NCBI GenBank assembly: GCA_937967615.1 | Contig: CALCMJ010000140.1 | Location: 1-36,513, forward strand | Source: an uncultured Saprospiraceae bacterium | GTDB taxonomy: Bacteria; Bacteroidota; Bacteroidia; Chitinophagales; Saprospiraceae | DNA: 36,513 bases | Direction: 5' to 3' | Shown here: piece by piece, positions 17,549-26,755 of the stretch | How positions within the stretch are numbered: position 1 is the stretch's first letter | How the letters are laid out: the number at the start of each line of letters is the position of its first letter | The notes under the pieces: generated by a model | Told to the model about the DNA's origin: nothing | Databases searched by the model: none | The model's input: the letters and a program-made list of their open reading frames with translations, nothing else | Translations under genes and position numbers: made by a program

Positions 17549-17998
17549 ATGAAAGTCTCATTTGTAACTTTTCTCTCAATAGTACTGCTATTTGCTTGTG
17601 GAAACCCATGTGATGATGTTGTTTGTAACAACAATGGAGTGTGCATAGAAGGTATTTGTGACTGCCAAATGGGATACGAAGGTGTAAATTGTGATACTGA
17701 AAGTAGAACGGCATTTCTTGGTCAGTGGAACTCGGCAAACTTTGGATGTGATGGATTATTATCTCCTACATCTATTCAAATAGCTATCTCATCTGTTTCT
17801 GCTGCGCATATAGAGCTCATAGATATTGCTAACCCAAACTTTATTATGATAGGAGAAATTGATGCCAGTAAACTTACTATTCCGTCACAACAAATAGATG
17901 GTTTAAGTGTCTCAGGTAATGGAACCTTGAATAGCAATGAACTTACTCTGAGTTTAAACTTTGACGGTATTCAATGTGGAGGTTTGTTTATGAAATAG
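17549..17998 (+). CDS. EGF-like domain lipoprotein
   Basis: A 149-residue protein with a short SPII leader (L-L-F-A-C, Cys17). Immediately after it comes one compact EGF-like domain with cysteines at 21, 26, 32, 37, 39 and 48, including the C-x-C and the G-Y-E-G-x-N-C ending that define this fold. The rest (about 55-149) is beta-rich and ends in C-G-G-L-F-M-K; it resembles the small lipocalin-like C-terminal halves seen in Bacteroidota EGF-lipoproteins, but I can name no family. It is likely a surface or periplasmic binding protein. It stands alone on the + strand, and its stop is only 15 bases from the convergent fusion gene's stop. Function unknown. Confidence 0.8.
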   Translation: MKVSFVTFLSIVLLFACGNPCDDVVCNNNGVCIEGICDCQMGYEGVNCDTESRTAFLGQWNSANFGCDGLLSPTSIQIAISSVSAAHIELIDIANPNFIMIGEIDASKLTIPSQQIDGLSVSGNGTLNSNELTLSLNFDGIQCGGLFMK

Positions 17999-17999
17999 A

Positions 18000-18011
18000 A
18001 ATGTGCACATT
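18000..18011. repeat. 12-bp perfect palindrome between convergent stop codons
   Basis: AATGTGCACATT lies exactly in the 15-base gap between the stops at 17998 and 18014. It has no loop and no T-run, so it is a poor intrinsic terminator; it could be a protein site or chance. Confidence 0.4.
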
Positions 18012-18013
18012 GC

Positions 18014-21010
18014 TCATTTTGATAAAGGAGTTTCTTTAAAAATTGATTCCAATACAGAAATCAGAAAATCAATATCTTGCTGAGTTGTAATCATTGTTGG
18101 CCTTAGTTTAATGACATTGTGATATGGTCCGTCAACACCTGCTAGAATATAGTTCTCCTTTAAACGGTTAACTACATATTTAGCTTCTATTGCAGCAGGT
18201 TCTTTTGTTTCTCTGTTATTTACTAATTCAATGCCTAAGAAAAATCCTTGTGCCCTCACATCACCTATAAGAGAATGTTTCTCGGCTAATTTATTTAGTC
18301 TAATTTTTAATTCTTGACCAAGAATGCGTGCGTTCTCAAGTAATCCTTCATCTACTATGAGATCTAAAACAGCTTCAGCCGCTGCACAACATACGGGGTT
18401 GCCGCCAAAGGTGCTGAAGAATTCCATACCGTTATTGAAACTCTCTGCTATCTCTTGTGTAGTCACAACCGCTCCCATAGGCATACCATTCGCAATTGGT
18501 TTTCCAAGGACCACGATATCAGGAACAGCATCTTGAATCTGAAAACCCCACCAAGCCGCACCTAATCTTCCAAATCCAGTTTGCACCTCATCCGCAATAT
18601 TGATGCCTCCATTCTCTTTTACATATTGATAGGAATGCTTTACATAATTAGGAGGAGGAATAAGTTGACCTCCTACGCTCTGATAAGTCTCAGAAATATA
18701 TGCAGCGATTTTTTTTTCTGAAATAAGTGTCTTCAAATCATCTGCATACAATTCTCCACAGTTTGAGATAGGTCTTCTATATTTCCCTCTATAATCATCA
18801 GCTGCATCTGCTACATGTACCCAATTAGGTGTTCCCACACCTCCAGGACCACTGTGCTTATATGGACTTATATCAATCAAAGATGAGGTGTGTCCGTGAT
18901 ACGCATTTTCATTTACAAGTATGTCATTTCTACCTGTATGTGTTTTTGCTAATCGTAAAGCAAGTTCATTCGCCTCACTTGCAGAGTTTACAAAATAGCA
19001 TACACTCAAAGAAGCGGGGAATTTACTTAATAGTTTTTCACTATAGTTTAGAATATTTTCATGTAGATATCTAGTATTCGTATTTAGCAATGCAACTTGC
19101 TTTTGAACTGCCTCTACTACCTTAGGATGACTATGTCCTACATGCGGTACATTATTGTACATGTCAAGATAGCCCTGACCCAAGCTATCATAAAGGAATT
19201 GTTTAAATCCATTCACGGCGTGGATAGGCTCATTATAAGATAGACTAAGATTAAATCCTAATTGCTTTTTTCTGCGATCAATTATCTCTGTCAATGGTAC
19301 TTCTGCATTGTATCTATTTGGATTGTCTTTATCAATCAGTAACGCAGGGTTAGGACAAAGTTTTTTCCAAAGATTGATTTGCTCACTATAAACTACACCT
19401 GGGAAATTCTCATTTAAACTTAACAAGTTTGTGATTATTTGAAGATGAAGGTGTGGAGGCCAATTCCCATTTTCTTCAAAAGGGCCAATATTTGCAAAGT
19501 GATCACCCGCTTTTAGAATTTGTCCTTCTTTGGATAGTTTACTGCTGTCTTTTGAAAGGTGTCCGTAAAGCGTGTAAAATGGAGTGCCATCGTCACAGAT
19601 GTGTTTTAAAATTATAAGTTGTCCGTAGTCGAGTGGAGTAGAATTGTAGCATACCTTAAAGACTATACTATCATAAGGCGCGTAAACTTTAGTACCTGCT
19701 TCACAAAAGACGTCCAGTCCCATGTGGATTTTTCTACGTTTGCTAGCTTGGTATTCATTTGGACCAAATAACTTTCCTTGATATATCATCCTTGCTTCTG
19801 CATATCTACCAATTGACATTTTTGCACCAGATAAGGTCATTTGTGATTGGATGCATTTGTCTAGCTGAGCAGTGCTTAGGTTTTTAGGATGAGCACCTAG
19901 CATGCTTGAGCCCACGCTTAAGTCAAGCACACATTCTGTTTCTATTTCCTTAATGAATGCAGACTGAGGAGCATTTTTGAGATGAGAAAAGATAGTCTCT
20001 ATCCCGTTAAAAATGGGATAGTTACATGTTTCCTTGAAATAGCAGAGAGCAAAGTCTTTGGAAATTGCATGGAGTTTGATTAATGCCCTCTTTGCAGGTT
20101 CTTGACTTATTGTAATGTACGTGTTTGTAGGATCTTCAATTTGTCGTTTGCTTGATATCGCTATACTCACAGCAAGTCTAAGCTTTATAAGATCAAATAG
20201 CAGTTCAAGTTCGTCTTCTTTAATCTCCCTGACTGCATTGAACCCTTTTAGAAATTCTGCACAGACGAGCATAGGGTCTTCATTTCCAAGAATAGCATAT
20301 GCTAATGCAATAGCAATGTCACAAACATATGCCTGATAAGCCATGTCTCCAAAATCGAAAATTCCATTGACCCTATATATATCACCTTCTTTATTTACTA
20401 AAACATTATAGTCATTCGCATCATTATGAATTACACCATGGTCAAGATCTTTAAGCTTTTTAGAAGTGACTTCTTCAAACGAATTAAAAACATCTATTGC
20501 AATTTCTCTGGTTTCGCCCTTGATATGTATGCAATAGGCTTTAGATAAACTTGCTTCACTCAAGTTCCAAACTTGCTTTCTATCCATAAACGGATGTGTA
20601 AATCCATTTAGGAGTCTGTGGAGTTCAGCAATAGATTTTCCAAAGCTGATATGGATTTCTTTTTTACGAGGAGTGAAATGTGCTAGCAAGGTACCAGGGC
20701 AAAATTTTAGCAGCCAAAGAATTCGATTTTCATTATTTATGGTAACTAGACTATAATCATTATTATTCTTGTCCAATATAATTACCGGACAGTCAATTCC
20801 TGGATTCCTGTTTTGAATATATTTAAACGCCTTGGATTGAAAATCTATCAATTGGACATCGCAGTCTACATCCATAATCTTAAGTATGAATTTCCCTTGG
20901 GCGCTATTGACCAGATAATTTAAGTCCTTTTCTCCTTCAAGTTGTGTTATAGTATTTCCAGCTATACTGTAATGATCTAGAAGTAGATTTAATATTAGCT
21001 TAGTATCCAT
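18014..21010 (-). CDS. Three-domain fusion: APH-type kinase, M23 metallopeptidase, class III aminotransferase/phospholyase
   Basis: 998 residues in three recognisable blocks. Residues 1-330 are an APH/choline-kinase-type phosphotransferase with catalytic H-N-D-A-N-D-Y-N (His195, Asp197, Asn202) and D-F-G-D. Residues about 400-560 are an M23 (LytM-like) domain with zinc ligands H-M-G-L-D (His429, Asp433) and H-L-H-L-Q, both intact. Residues about 575-998 are a class III PLP enzyme with Schiff-base lysine Lys837 in L-G-K-P-I-A-N-G. The C-terminal part is of the AGXT2L type, whose members act as phospho-lyases on phosphoethanolamine or phosphohydroxylysine; the kinase could make that phosphorylated substrate in the same chain. 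I infer an amino-alcohol kinase/phospholyase. Such fusions occur in other bacteria. There is no signal peptide, so the peptidase-like block is probably cytoplasmic and its role is unclear. Confidence 0.88.
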   Translation of the reverse strand: MDTKLILNLLLDHYSIAGNTITQLEGEKDLNYLVNSAQGKFILKIMDVDCDVQLIDFQSKAFKYIQNRNPGIDCPVIILDKNNNDYSLVTINNENRILWLLKFCPGTLLAHFTPRKKEIHISFGKSIAELHRLLNGFTHPFMDRKQVWNLSEASLSKAYCIHIKGETREIAIDVFNSFEEVTSKKLKDLDHGVIHNDANDYNVLVNKEGDIYRVNGIFDFGDMAYQAYVCDIAIALAYAILGNEDPMLVCAEFLKGFNAVREIKEDELELLFDLIKLRLAVSIAISSKRQIEDPTNTYITISQEPAKRALIKLHAISKDFALCYFKETCNYPIFNGIETIFSHLKNAPQSAFIKEIETECVLDLSVGSSMLGAHPKNLSTAQLDKCIQSQMTLSGAKMSIGRYAEARMIYQGKLFGPNEYQASKRRKIHMGLDVFCEAGTKVYAPYDSIVFKVCYNSTPLDYGQLIILKHICDDGTPFYTLYGHLSKDSSKLSKEGQILKAGDHFANIGPFEENGNWPPHLHLQIITNLLSLNENFPGVVYSEQINLWKKLCPNPALLIDKDNPNRYNAEVPLTEIIDRRKKQLGFNLSLSYNEPIHAVNGFKQFLYDSLGQGYLDMYNNVPHVGHSHPKVVEAVQKQVALLNTNTRYLHENILNYSEKLLSKFPASLSVCYFVNSASEANELALRLAKTHTGRNDILVNENAYHGHTSSLIDISPYKHSGPGGVGTPNWVHVADAADDYRGKYRRPISNCGELYADDLKTLISEKKIAAYISETYQSVGGQLIPPPNYVKHSYQYVKENGGINIADEVQTGFGRLGAAWWGFQIQDAVPDIVVLGKPIANGMPMGAVVTTQEIAESFNNGMEFFSTFGGNPVCCAAAEAVLDLIVDEGLLENARILGQELKIRLNKLAEKHSLIGDVRAQGFFLGIELVNNRETKEPAAIEAKYVVNRLKENYILAGVDGPYHNVIKLRPTMITTQQDIDFLISVLESIFKETPLSK

Positions 21011-21179
21011 CTAATATGTACTTACGTTTAATAGTAAATCTACATTACTTAATAAAATTTAAGTAATCCTTTGGCTTAAATTGAAATTTCCTCATATCTT
21101 GAGTAACCCCACCTGATTGTATGACAATCTGAATCTTGAAGGTTCTAGAGAAATTAAGATATATTAAATTTAGAAGGCA

Positions 21180-24100
21180 ATGACTCAAAACGTTTTATTT
21201 ATTTCTATTATATGGGCATTTGCTCTTTCTTTGGGTAATGCCCAGAATGAACCAATTCTAAAGTATTCTCAAGTAAGAATACACTTAGATTCAGAATCTA
21301 CAATTCAGGACTTGCAGAAATTAGGAATCGATTTAATTTGTGGTGCCCACCATGACCATGGCGAAAAATCTTTAGAACTGGTACTCTCTAGTTATGAGTT
21401 AGGATTACTGAAATCAAAACTCATGCGTTACGATGTTTTAGTTGATGATCTAGCTAAACAAACTGAGGAACGCTTAAAAAAGGAATTACCTAAGGCAACT
21501 AAAATTTTGCAAGAACTAAAGACGCAGAAAAAGAATAACCCCGGTCAGGACTCTGGTTGCAATTTGCCTGAATATTTAGTGCCACAAAATTTCCAACTTG
21601 GAAGCATGGGAGGGTTTACAACCTATGCAGAATTGCTTTCCATCTTAGATGAGATGAAATCTTTATATCCCAATCTAATATCAACAAAAGAATCTATTTC
21701 AGATACATTAACAACAATAGAAGGAAGACCTATTTATTATGTGAGAATATCGGATAATCCAGAGGTAGACGAAGAGGAACCAGAAGTCTTGTACGATGGT
21801 GTCCATCATGCAAGAGAACCGGTGTCTATGATGAGCCTATTATATTTTATGTGGTATTTACTGGAAAATTATGAAAGCAATTCAGAAGTTAAAAGTCTAG
21901 TAGACAATATGGAATTATATTTTATACCTATGCTCAACCCAGATGGTTATTTATACAATGAAGCCAATAATCCAAATGGTGGAGGCTATTGGAGAAAAAA
22001 CAGAAGGGATAATGGAGATGGGTCTTTTGGTGTTGACATTAATAGAAATTATAGTTACAATTGGGGTCTTGATGATATAGGATCATCAGGAAATCCTAGT
22101 AGTAATATTTATAGAGGCCCGGAGGCTTTTTCTGAGCCAGAAACAAGGATGATTCGTGATTTTATTCTTGCACATGATTTTAAGGTAGCCATCAATAACC
22201 ATGTGTACTCAGAATATCTTTTGCACTCATGGGGTACTGAGGGCGAACTACCTTCACCAGATGATGCCATATTTAGTGCAATGGGAGAACACATGACGAG
22301 ACATAATAGGTATTATTATGGGCAAACGCATTTTGTAATTTATGATGTAAACGGTGATGCAAATGATTGGGCGTTTGGTGAGCAAAATATTAAAGACAAA
22401 ATTTATGGATTTACACCAGAAGTTGGTTTGGCCTCTGAAGGAGGCTTTTGGCCTAATCCAGATTTAATAATACCCCAGTGCCAAGAACAAGTACATACGT
22501 TTTTCTCAACAGCATATTTCTCTATGAACTATGCGATTCTGCACGATAACAGTTCAATTAATATAGATGCCGGCAATCCTGAACTTAAATTTATGTTGGA
22601 ACATATATCAGCAGTAGAAGGGGCATTTACGATAAATATTAAAGCACTTTCTGATAATATAGATTCTGTGGAACATTCCGTTTTATCATCAAGCATATTA
22701 TCCGGGACTGCCTTTGAAGAATTGTCTACAAATTTTGCGTTAATTGATTCTATTGCACCAGGAGATCTTGTGGAATTTGAAATAACACTCAACAATGGTA
22801 TCTATGATATCCATAAGGAAACAATTTCAAAATACTTCTCCTCAGTAAATGCCATTGAAGAAAATGCTGACAATAATGGGGGAGATCAATGGGTAGGAGA
22901 CTGGGTTATATCAGCGAGTGAAGCATATACAGGTTCCTTATCTTTTACAGAATCAGAAGGCATTAATCTGCCGGGAGCAAAGGTCTTTCAATATTTAGAT
23001 CCTGTAGATTTGAGTGAAGCTAGTTTTGCTTTTGTAGAATATTATACGAAATATCAAATTCAGCATCAATTTGATTATGTGTCATTTGAAATTTCAACGA
23101 ATGGATTGACATGGACGCCATTATGTGGCCGTCATACTAAACCTGGTTCTGATGCTTTTGTTACAGGGCATCCAAATTCAGCACAACCAGAAAACTCACC
23201 AGTGTATGATGCTAAAAAGGATGGCTGGGTAAGAGAACAAATTGACTTGTCTGAGTATTTAGGGGAGCCTAGTTTGTATGTTCGTTTTTACAGTTATACA
23301 AGTGACTTCTATGAAAACCTAGATGGATTTTATTTTGATGATTTTAAAGTAGTAAGGAATCCGTTAAGCCATTGTGAAGATGGAATTGTAAATGCAGATG
23401 AAACAGGGGTAGACTGTGGTGGCTTAGAATGTGCTCCCTGTCCAAGCTGTAATGATGGAATACTAAATGGACAGGAAACTGCTATTGATTGTGGTGGACC
23501 CAATTGTTTTGAATGCCCTTATGACCCTTGTCCAGCTATAAATTACAATGATTTTGAACTTCTGTCTTATGCAGATCAAGATTTGGGTTTTGGAGAGTAT
23601 ATTGAAAATGGGAATGGGATATATGTTGAAGATAACGCGTGGAAAGCTATTGACTTGAGCTATACAATTACACCTAATACTGTGATTAGTTTTGATTTTA
23701 AAAGTTCTGAGCAAGGAGAAATACATGAATTGCTGGTAGATACAGATTTAATGTTGGGAGGAACATCAGAGAGATTTAAATTGTATGGGACACAATCCAC
23801 AACAGGACTAATTACAGATTTCACCTATACGGGTTCTGGTAATTATGAAAGTTTCATTATTCCAATTGGGAGCTATACAACCGGTACATATAATTATTTT
23901 GGATTTACTGCGGATAATGATGCTGCGGCAGATTATGGTAATTCGAGTTTTAAAAGCCTACGGATTTTTGAAGATGAGGACAGTAATTTAATTTGCGATG
24001 GGGCTGTATCAGACCTAACATGTTCATTTACATTATTACCTACATTATCAAATAGTATTACCTCTATTACCCATATAATTGAAATACAAGAATTAATAGG

Positions 24101-24428
24101 ACTAAATACAACTGAACCAATAAGTGTAATTCTACCTAGAGATCCAAGGATGATTTTTGAGTATTCAGAGAGTTTAACAGGAATAGGCCCATTTGTTTTA
24201 AATAATGAGATGTGGGTATATGATGATTCAGATCCTTCCTTTCACATCTGGACAAGCAATGAAATATTAGCGGGCTCTATTTCCTCTTTTGGCTTTGATG
24301 CTAGTTATAATCCTGAGGAAACAACTGGAATCTCACCCTATACAATAAGTATATTATCAGGAAGTGGAGGAGAAGTCTTTTCTTCTAATAATATTGATGC
24401 AGAAACACTCAATTATTTTAGAGAATAA
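21180..24428 (+). CDS. Secreted M14 zinc carboxypeptidase with Cys-rich repeats
   Basis: 1082 residues with a Sec signal peptide ending near A-Q (residue 21). A propeptide-like region reaches about 140. The M14 catalytic domain follows: zinc ligands His210 and Glu213 in H-H-A-R-E-P, I-N-R-N-Y near 285, a third ligand His341 in N-N-H-V-Y-S, and the catalytic Glu414 in T-P-E-V-G. All are present, so it should be active on C-terminal residues of exogenous peptides. Next come an immune-inhibitor-A-like beta region (about 560-725) and two C-x-D-G-[IV]-x-N-x(2)-E-T-x(2)-D-C-G-G repeats (732-781), common in secreted proteins of this phylum. The tail is beta-rich. No clear T9SS sorting domain is seen at the C terminus, unlike the LRR protein at 32967, so its anchoring is uncertain. 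Confidence 0.9.
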   Translation: MTQNVLFISIIWAFALSLGNAQNEPILKYSQVRIHLDSESTIQDLQKLGIDLICGAHHDHGEKSLELVLSSYELGLLKSKLMRYDVLVDDLAKQTEERLKKELPKATKILQELKTQKKNNPGQDSGCNLPEYLVPQNFQLGSMGGFTTYAELLSILDEMKSLYPNLISTKESISDTLTTIEGRPIYYVRISDNPEVDEEEPEVLYDGVHHAREPVSMMSLLYFMWYLLENYESNSEVKSLVDNMELYFIPMLNPDGYLYNEANNPNGGGYWRKNRRDNGDGSFGVDINRNYSYNWGLDDIGSSGNPSSNIYRGPEAFSEPETRMIRDFILAHDFKVAINNHVYSEYLLHSWGTEGELPSPDDAIFSAMGEHMTRHNRYYYGQTHFVIYDVNGDANDWAFGEQNIKDKIYGFTPEVGLASEGGFWPNPDLIIPQCQEQVHTFFSTAYFSMNYAILHDNSSINIDAGNPELKFMLEHISAVEGAFTINIKALSDNIDSVEHSVLSSSILSGTAFEELSTNFALIDSIAPGDLVEFEITLNNGIYDIHKETISKYFSSVNAIEENADNNGGDQWVGDWVISASEAYTGSLSFTESEGINLPGAKVFQYLDPVDLSEASFAFVEYYTKYQIQHQFDYVSFEISTNGLTWTPLCGRHTKPGSDAFVTGHPNSAQPENSPVYDAKKDGWVREQIDLSEYLGEPSLYVRFYSYTSDFYENLDGFYFDDFKVVRNPLSHCEDGIVNADETGVDCGGLECAPCPSCNDGILNGQETAIDCGGPNCFECPYDPCPAINYNDFELLSYADQDLGFGEYIENGNGIYVEDNAWKAIDLSYTITPNTVISFDFKSSEQGEIHELLVDTDLMLGGTSERFKLYGTQSTTGLITDFTYTGSGNYESFIIPIGSYTTGTYNYFGFTADNDAAADYGNSSFKSLRIFEDEDSNLICDGAVSDLTCSFTLLPTLSNSITSITHIIEIQELIGLNTTEPISVILPRDPRMIFEYSESLTGIGPFVLNNEMWVYDDSDPSFHIWTSNEILAGSISSFGFDASYNPEETTGISPYTISILSGSGGEVFSSNNIDAETLNYFRE

Positions 24429-24466
24429 AAAAAAGGACCACAACCTCATTTGGCTATAGTCCTTAG
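24427..24466 (-). terminator. Intrinsic terminator of the DUF1508 gene
   Basis: Read on the minus strand, AAGGAC (24464-24459) pairs with GTCCTT (24438-24433) around a 20-base loop that can itself pair in part (CCAA/TTG-GG), followed by a run of eight T (24434-24427). It lies about 30 bases past the stop at 24496. The A/T run also overlaps the stop of the convergent carboxypeptidase gene. Confidence 0.6.
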
Positions 24467-24495
24467 TCATAGTGCTGTAAATTTTTGTACGGAAC

Positions 24496-25470
24496 TTAGT
24501 ATCCTGTACTTTTATTTCCATTGAAATAGTTTGCTTGTCTTTGCGCTTCTTCCTTAGCGGCTCTTGCAGCTTGATCTGCCTTTAGTTTAGTATCAGCAGC
24601 AAGTTTTGCAGCAGCCTCTTCAGCTTGTCTTGCAGCATCAGCAGCAGCAGTTGCAGCAGCAGTTGCCGTTTCATCTACTTTATCTGCAACGTTAGATGCA
24701 GTCTCACTTACTTTGTCTTTCATTGCTCCAGCCGCAGCTCCAGCGTCTCCACATGCTCCGCAGCTTCTAAGGCCAAAAAACAATATTGGAATAAGTAGAA
24801 AGGGTAGTAACCACCACCATTTAAATCCTCCACCGCTAGTCTTTACATCTGCGCCTCGCACAGTTCTTTCTGTTGCTTTTCTTGTGCTTCCAGAAGAGCT
24901 ACTTGTGGCTGCAGCCTTTTCTATTTTTCTTTCTACTTTCTTTTCTACCTTCTTCTCAATTTTTCTCTCTACCTTCTTTTCTACCTTATGAACTTTTTTC
25001 TCAGTACGTTCAACAGGTTTGTCTTTTTTCTCATACTTTTTATCTGAAGACAATTTCGTGACAGCACCTGCAGCGGCTGCAGCTCCAGCTGCACCTTTAA
25101 CAGAATCACTTGTGATCCAACTACCAGTACTAATTCCTGAAATAGCTGCATCAAGATCATTAGCTGAATTAAAATATGTACTTCTTGCAATTTCTTGATT
25201 ATTTCCCGCTCTAAGGCTAAAGAAATGCTTGCCAGAATTGTTTGATTTCTTAACAAATCTGGTATTGTCCTTCATATTCTTTTTAACGGACTCTATACCA
25301 TTATCTCTACCTTTTTCTGTTGTGTAGTCTTCACTTATTAGATAAACTCGACCATTCTTATTATAGGTGAAATAGAAGTTCTCTTTTTCATTGAATTTAC
25401 TGAAACCATCTTTGATTTGTCCAATACGAGATGTGTAAAAGTCTAGTGACTTGTAATTGTCTGTTGCCAT
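24496..25470 (-). CDS. DUF1508/YegP-like protein with charged helix and one TM segment
   Basis: 324 residues. The first 110 hold two copies of the YegP/DUF1508 motif: F-Y-F-T-Y...N-G-I-E-S-V-K-K-N at 32-65 and F-F-S-L-R-A-G-N-N-Q-E-I-A-R-S at 83-97. An Ala-rich stretch (126-137) leads to a striking charged helix at 154-185 with a four-residue period (V-E-K-K, V-E-R-K, I-E-K-K). One hydrophobic segment, W-W-W-L-L-P-F onward, lies at 218-234. The C terminus (243-312) is an Ala/Lys/Glu/Asp-rich amphipathic helix like LEA or apolipoprotein segments, ending Y-F-N-G-N-K. In some Bacteroidota, DUF1508 domains are joined to OmpA; that part is absent. The role is unknown, perhaps envelope-stress related. 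Confidence 0.75.
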   Translation of the reverse strand: MATDNYKSLDFYTSRIGQIKDGFSKFNEKENFYFTYNKNGRVYLISEDYTTEKGRDNGIESVKKNMKDNTRFVKKSNNSGKHFFSLRAGNNQEIARSTYFNSANDLDAAISGISTGSWITSDSVKGAAGAAAAAGAVTKLSSDKKYEKKDKPVERTEKKVHKVEKKVERKIEKKVEKKVERKIEKAAATSSSSGSTRKATERTVRGADVKTSGGGFKWWWLLPFLLIPILFFGLRSCGACGDAGAAAGAMKDKVSETASNVADKVDETATAAATAAADAARQAEEAAAKLAADTKLKADQAARAAKEEAQRQANYFNGNKSTGY

Positions 25471-25699
25471 TGCGTTTTGTTGTGGATAAATTAAAAAAAC
25501 TTATAAAAAAACTAAAGGGCGAGTTGTAGTGTAGTGATTGATTTTCGTTTTGGTGTCGTCAGTTACAGATTCTTAACACAGATTTTCACAGAATAATTTT
25601 ACAAAAGCGAATTTATTTTAAAAAAACTTGGAATAAATTCTTGACTGGCTGTGCATTTTGTGCTCAATCGCCTTAATTTGTTGAATATTTTTAAAAACT
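25471..25699. other. AT-rich divergent intergenic region with a DnaA-box-like 9-mer
   Basis: 229 bases between divergent genes. TGTGGATAA at 25481-25489 is the complement of TTATCCACA, the E. coli DnaA-box consensus; ATTTTCACA at 25582-25590 is one mismatch from the relaxed form. A run of A/T-rich bases follows the first site. A short degenerate array (ACAGATT at 25565-25571, ACACAGATT at 25577-25585, then CACAGA at 25587-25592) resembles the half-units of the 4642 array. I do not call this an origin; a single perfect 9-mer can occur by chance. Confidence 0.35.
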
Positions 25700-26755
25700 A
25701 TGAAAATTATAAATTTGGTCAGCGATACAGTAACACGACCGAGTTCTGGAATGTTAGACCATATGATGAAGGCTCAGGTAGGTGACGACGTATTTGGAGC
25801 AGACCCTTCCGTTAATGTCTTAGAAGAGCAGGTTGCGCAAATGTTTGGGAAAGAAGCAGCAATGTTTTGCCCATCAGGAACAATGACGAACCAAATCGCT
25901 ATAAAAACACACACTCAGCCTTTGGATGAAGTCATTTGTCATGAATATTCCCACATATACCAGTATGAGACTGCTGGCTACGCTTTTAATTCAGGGGTAG
26001 CTCTAAGTCTATTGAGAGGACCTCATGGAAAGATAACGGCAGATGAGGTTGAGGCTAATATCCGTCCAGTTTATGATTGGTTGCCTATTACAAAGATGGT
26101 TTCCTTAGAAAACACCGTAAACAAGGCTGGAGGCTCTTATTATACCCTTGACGAAATTCAGCCTATTTCTAAGTTATGTAGAGAACGCAATCTCAAACTG
26201 CATCTTGATGGAGCCAGGATATTCAACGCGCTTATTGAGACTAATGAGACCAGCCAAGAAGTGGGTAAGCATTTTGACAGTATTTCTATTTGTCTCTCTA
26301 AAGGTTTAGGAGCCCCAGTGGGTTCTTTGCTTATAGGAGAACAGGCATTTATAACTCAGGCAAGAAGATATAGAAAGGTTATGGGCGGTGGAATGCGTCA
26401 AGCGGGATATCTAGCTGCTGCTGGAACTTATGCCTTGAATAATAATATTAGCAGATTGAAAGAAGATCACCTAAACGCAGAAGTTCTTGCATCTTGCCTA
26501 AAACAAAGATCTTATGCTGAAAATATTCTTTTCTATGGGACGAACATTGTTTTTTTTGATGTCCATGGGAAATATAACGGAGATAGTTTTATTCAAAGAT
26601 TAGACCAAGAGAATATTAAGGCAGTCCCTCTGGGTAAAAATACTATCCGATTTGTTACCCACCTCGATGTAGATAAAGACATGATAGGAAGGGTAGTGCA
26701 AGTTTTAGAAAAAATGGACAATTCATGGCAGTCTCAAAAAGCAATTGGAATTTAA
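25700..26755 (+). CDS. ltaE: Low-specificity L-threonine aldolase (PLP-dependent)
   Basis: Cleaves threonine or allo-threonine to glycine and acetaldehyde, using PLP. The 351 residues start I-N-L-V-S-D-T-V-T-R-P and carry the family hallmarks: G-D-D-V-F-G-A-D-P near 30, F-C-P-S-G-T-M-T-N-Q near 55, the PLP-ring Asp in H-L-D-G-A-R near 170, and the Schiff-base lysine Lys201 in C-L-S-K-G-L-G-A-P. Length and layout are normal for the GntG-type threonine aldolases. The start is the ATG at 25700. Its 3' end overlaps the next gene by 31 bases, so the two are probably one transcript. Strict stereospecificity cannot be judged from the sequence; the symbol follows the usual bacterial name. Confidence 0.93.
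   Translation: MKIINLVSDTVTRPSSGMLDHMMKAQVGDDVFGADPSVNVLEEQVAQMFGKEAAMFCPSGTMTNQIAIKTHTQPLDEVICHEYSHIYQYETAGYAFNSGVALSLLRGPHGKITADEVEANIRPVYDWLPITKMVSLENTVNKAGGSYYTLDEIQPISKLCRERNLKLHLDGARIFNALIETNETSQEVGKHFDSISICLSKGLGAPVGSLLIGEQAFITQARRYRKVMGGGMRQAGYLAAAGTYALNNNISRLKEDHLNAEVLASCLKQRSYAENILFYGTNIVFFDVHGKYNGDSFIQRLDQENIKAVPLGKNTIRFVTHLDVDKDMIGRVVQVLEKMDNSWQSQKAIGI

Noticed and set aside
24713-25061. Frames opposite the DUF1508 gene
   Set aside because: Phe/Leu/Ser-rich shadows of its Lys/Glu repeat; no independent support.
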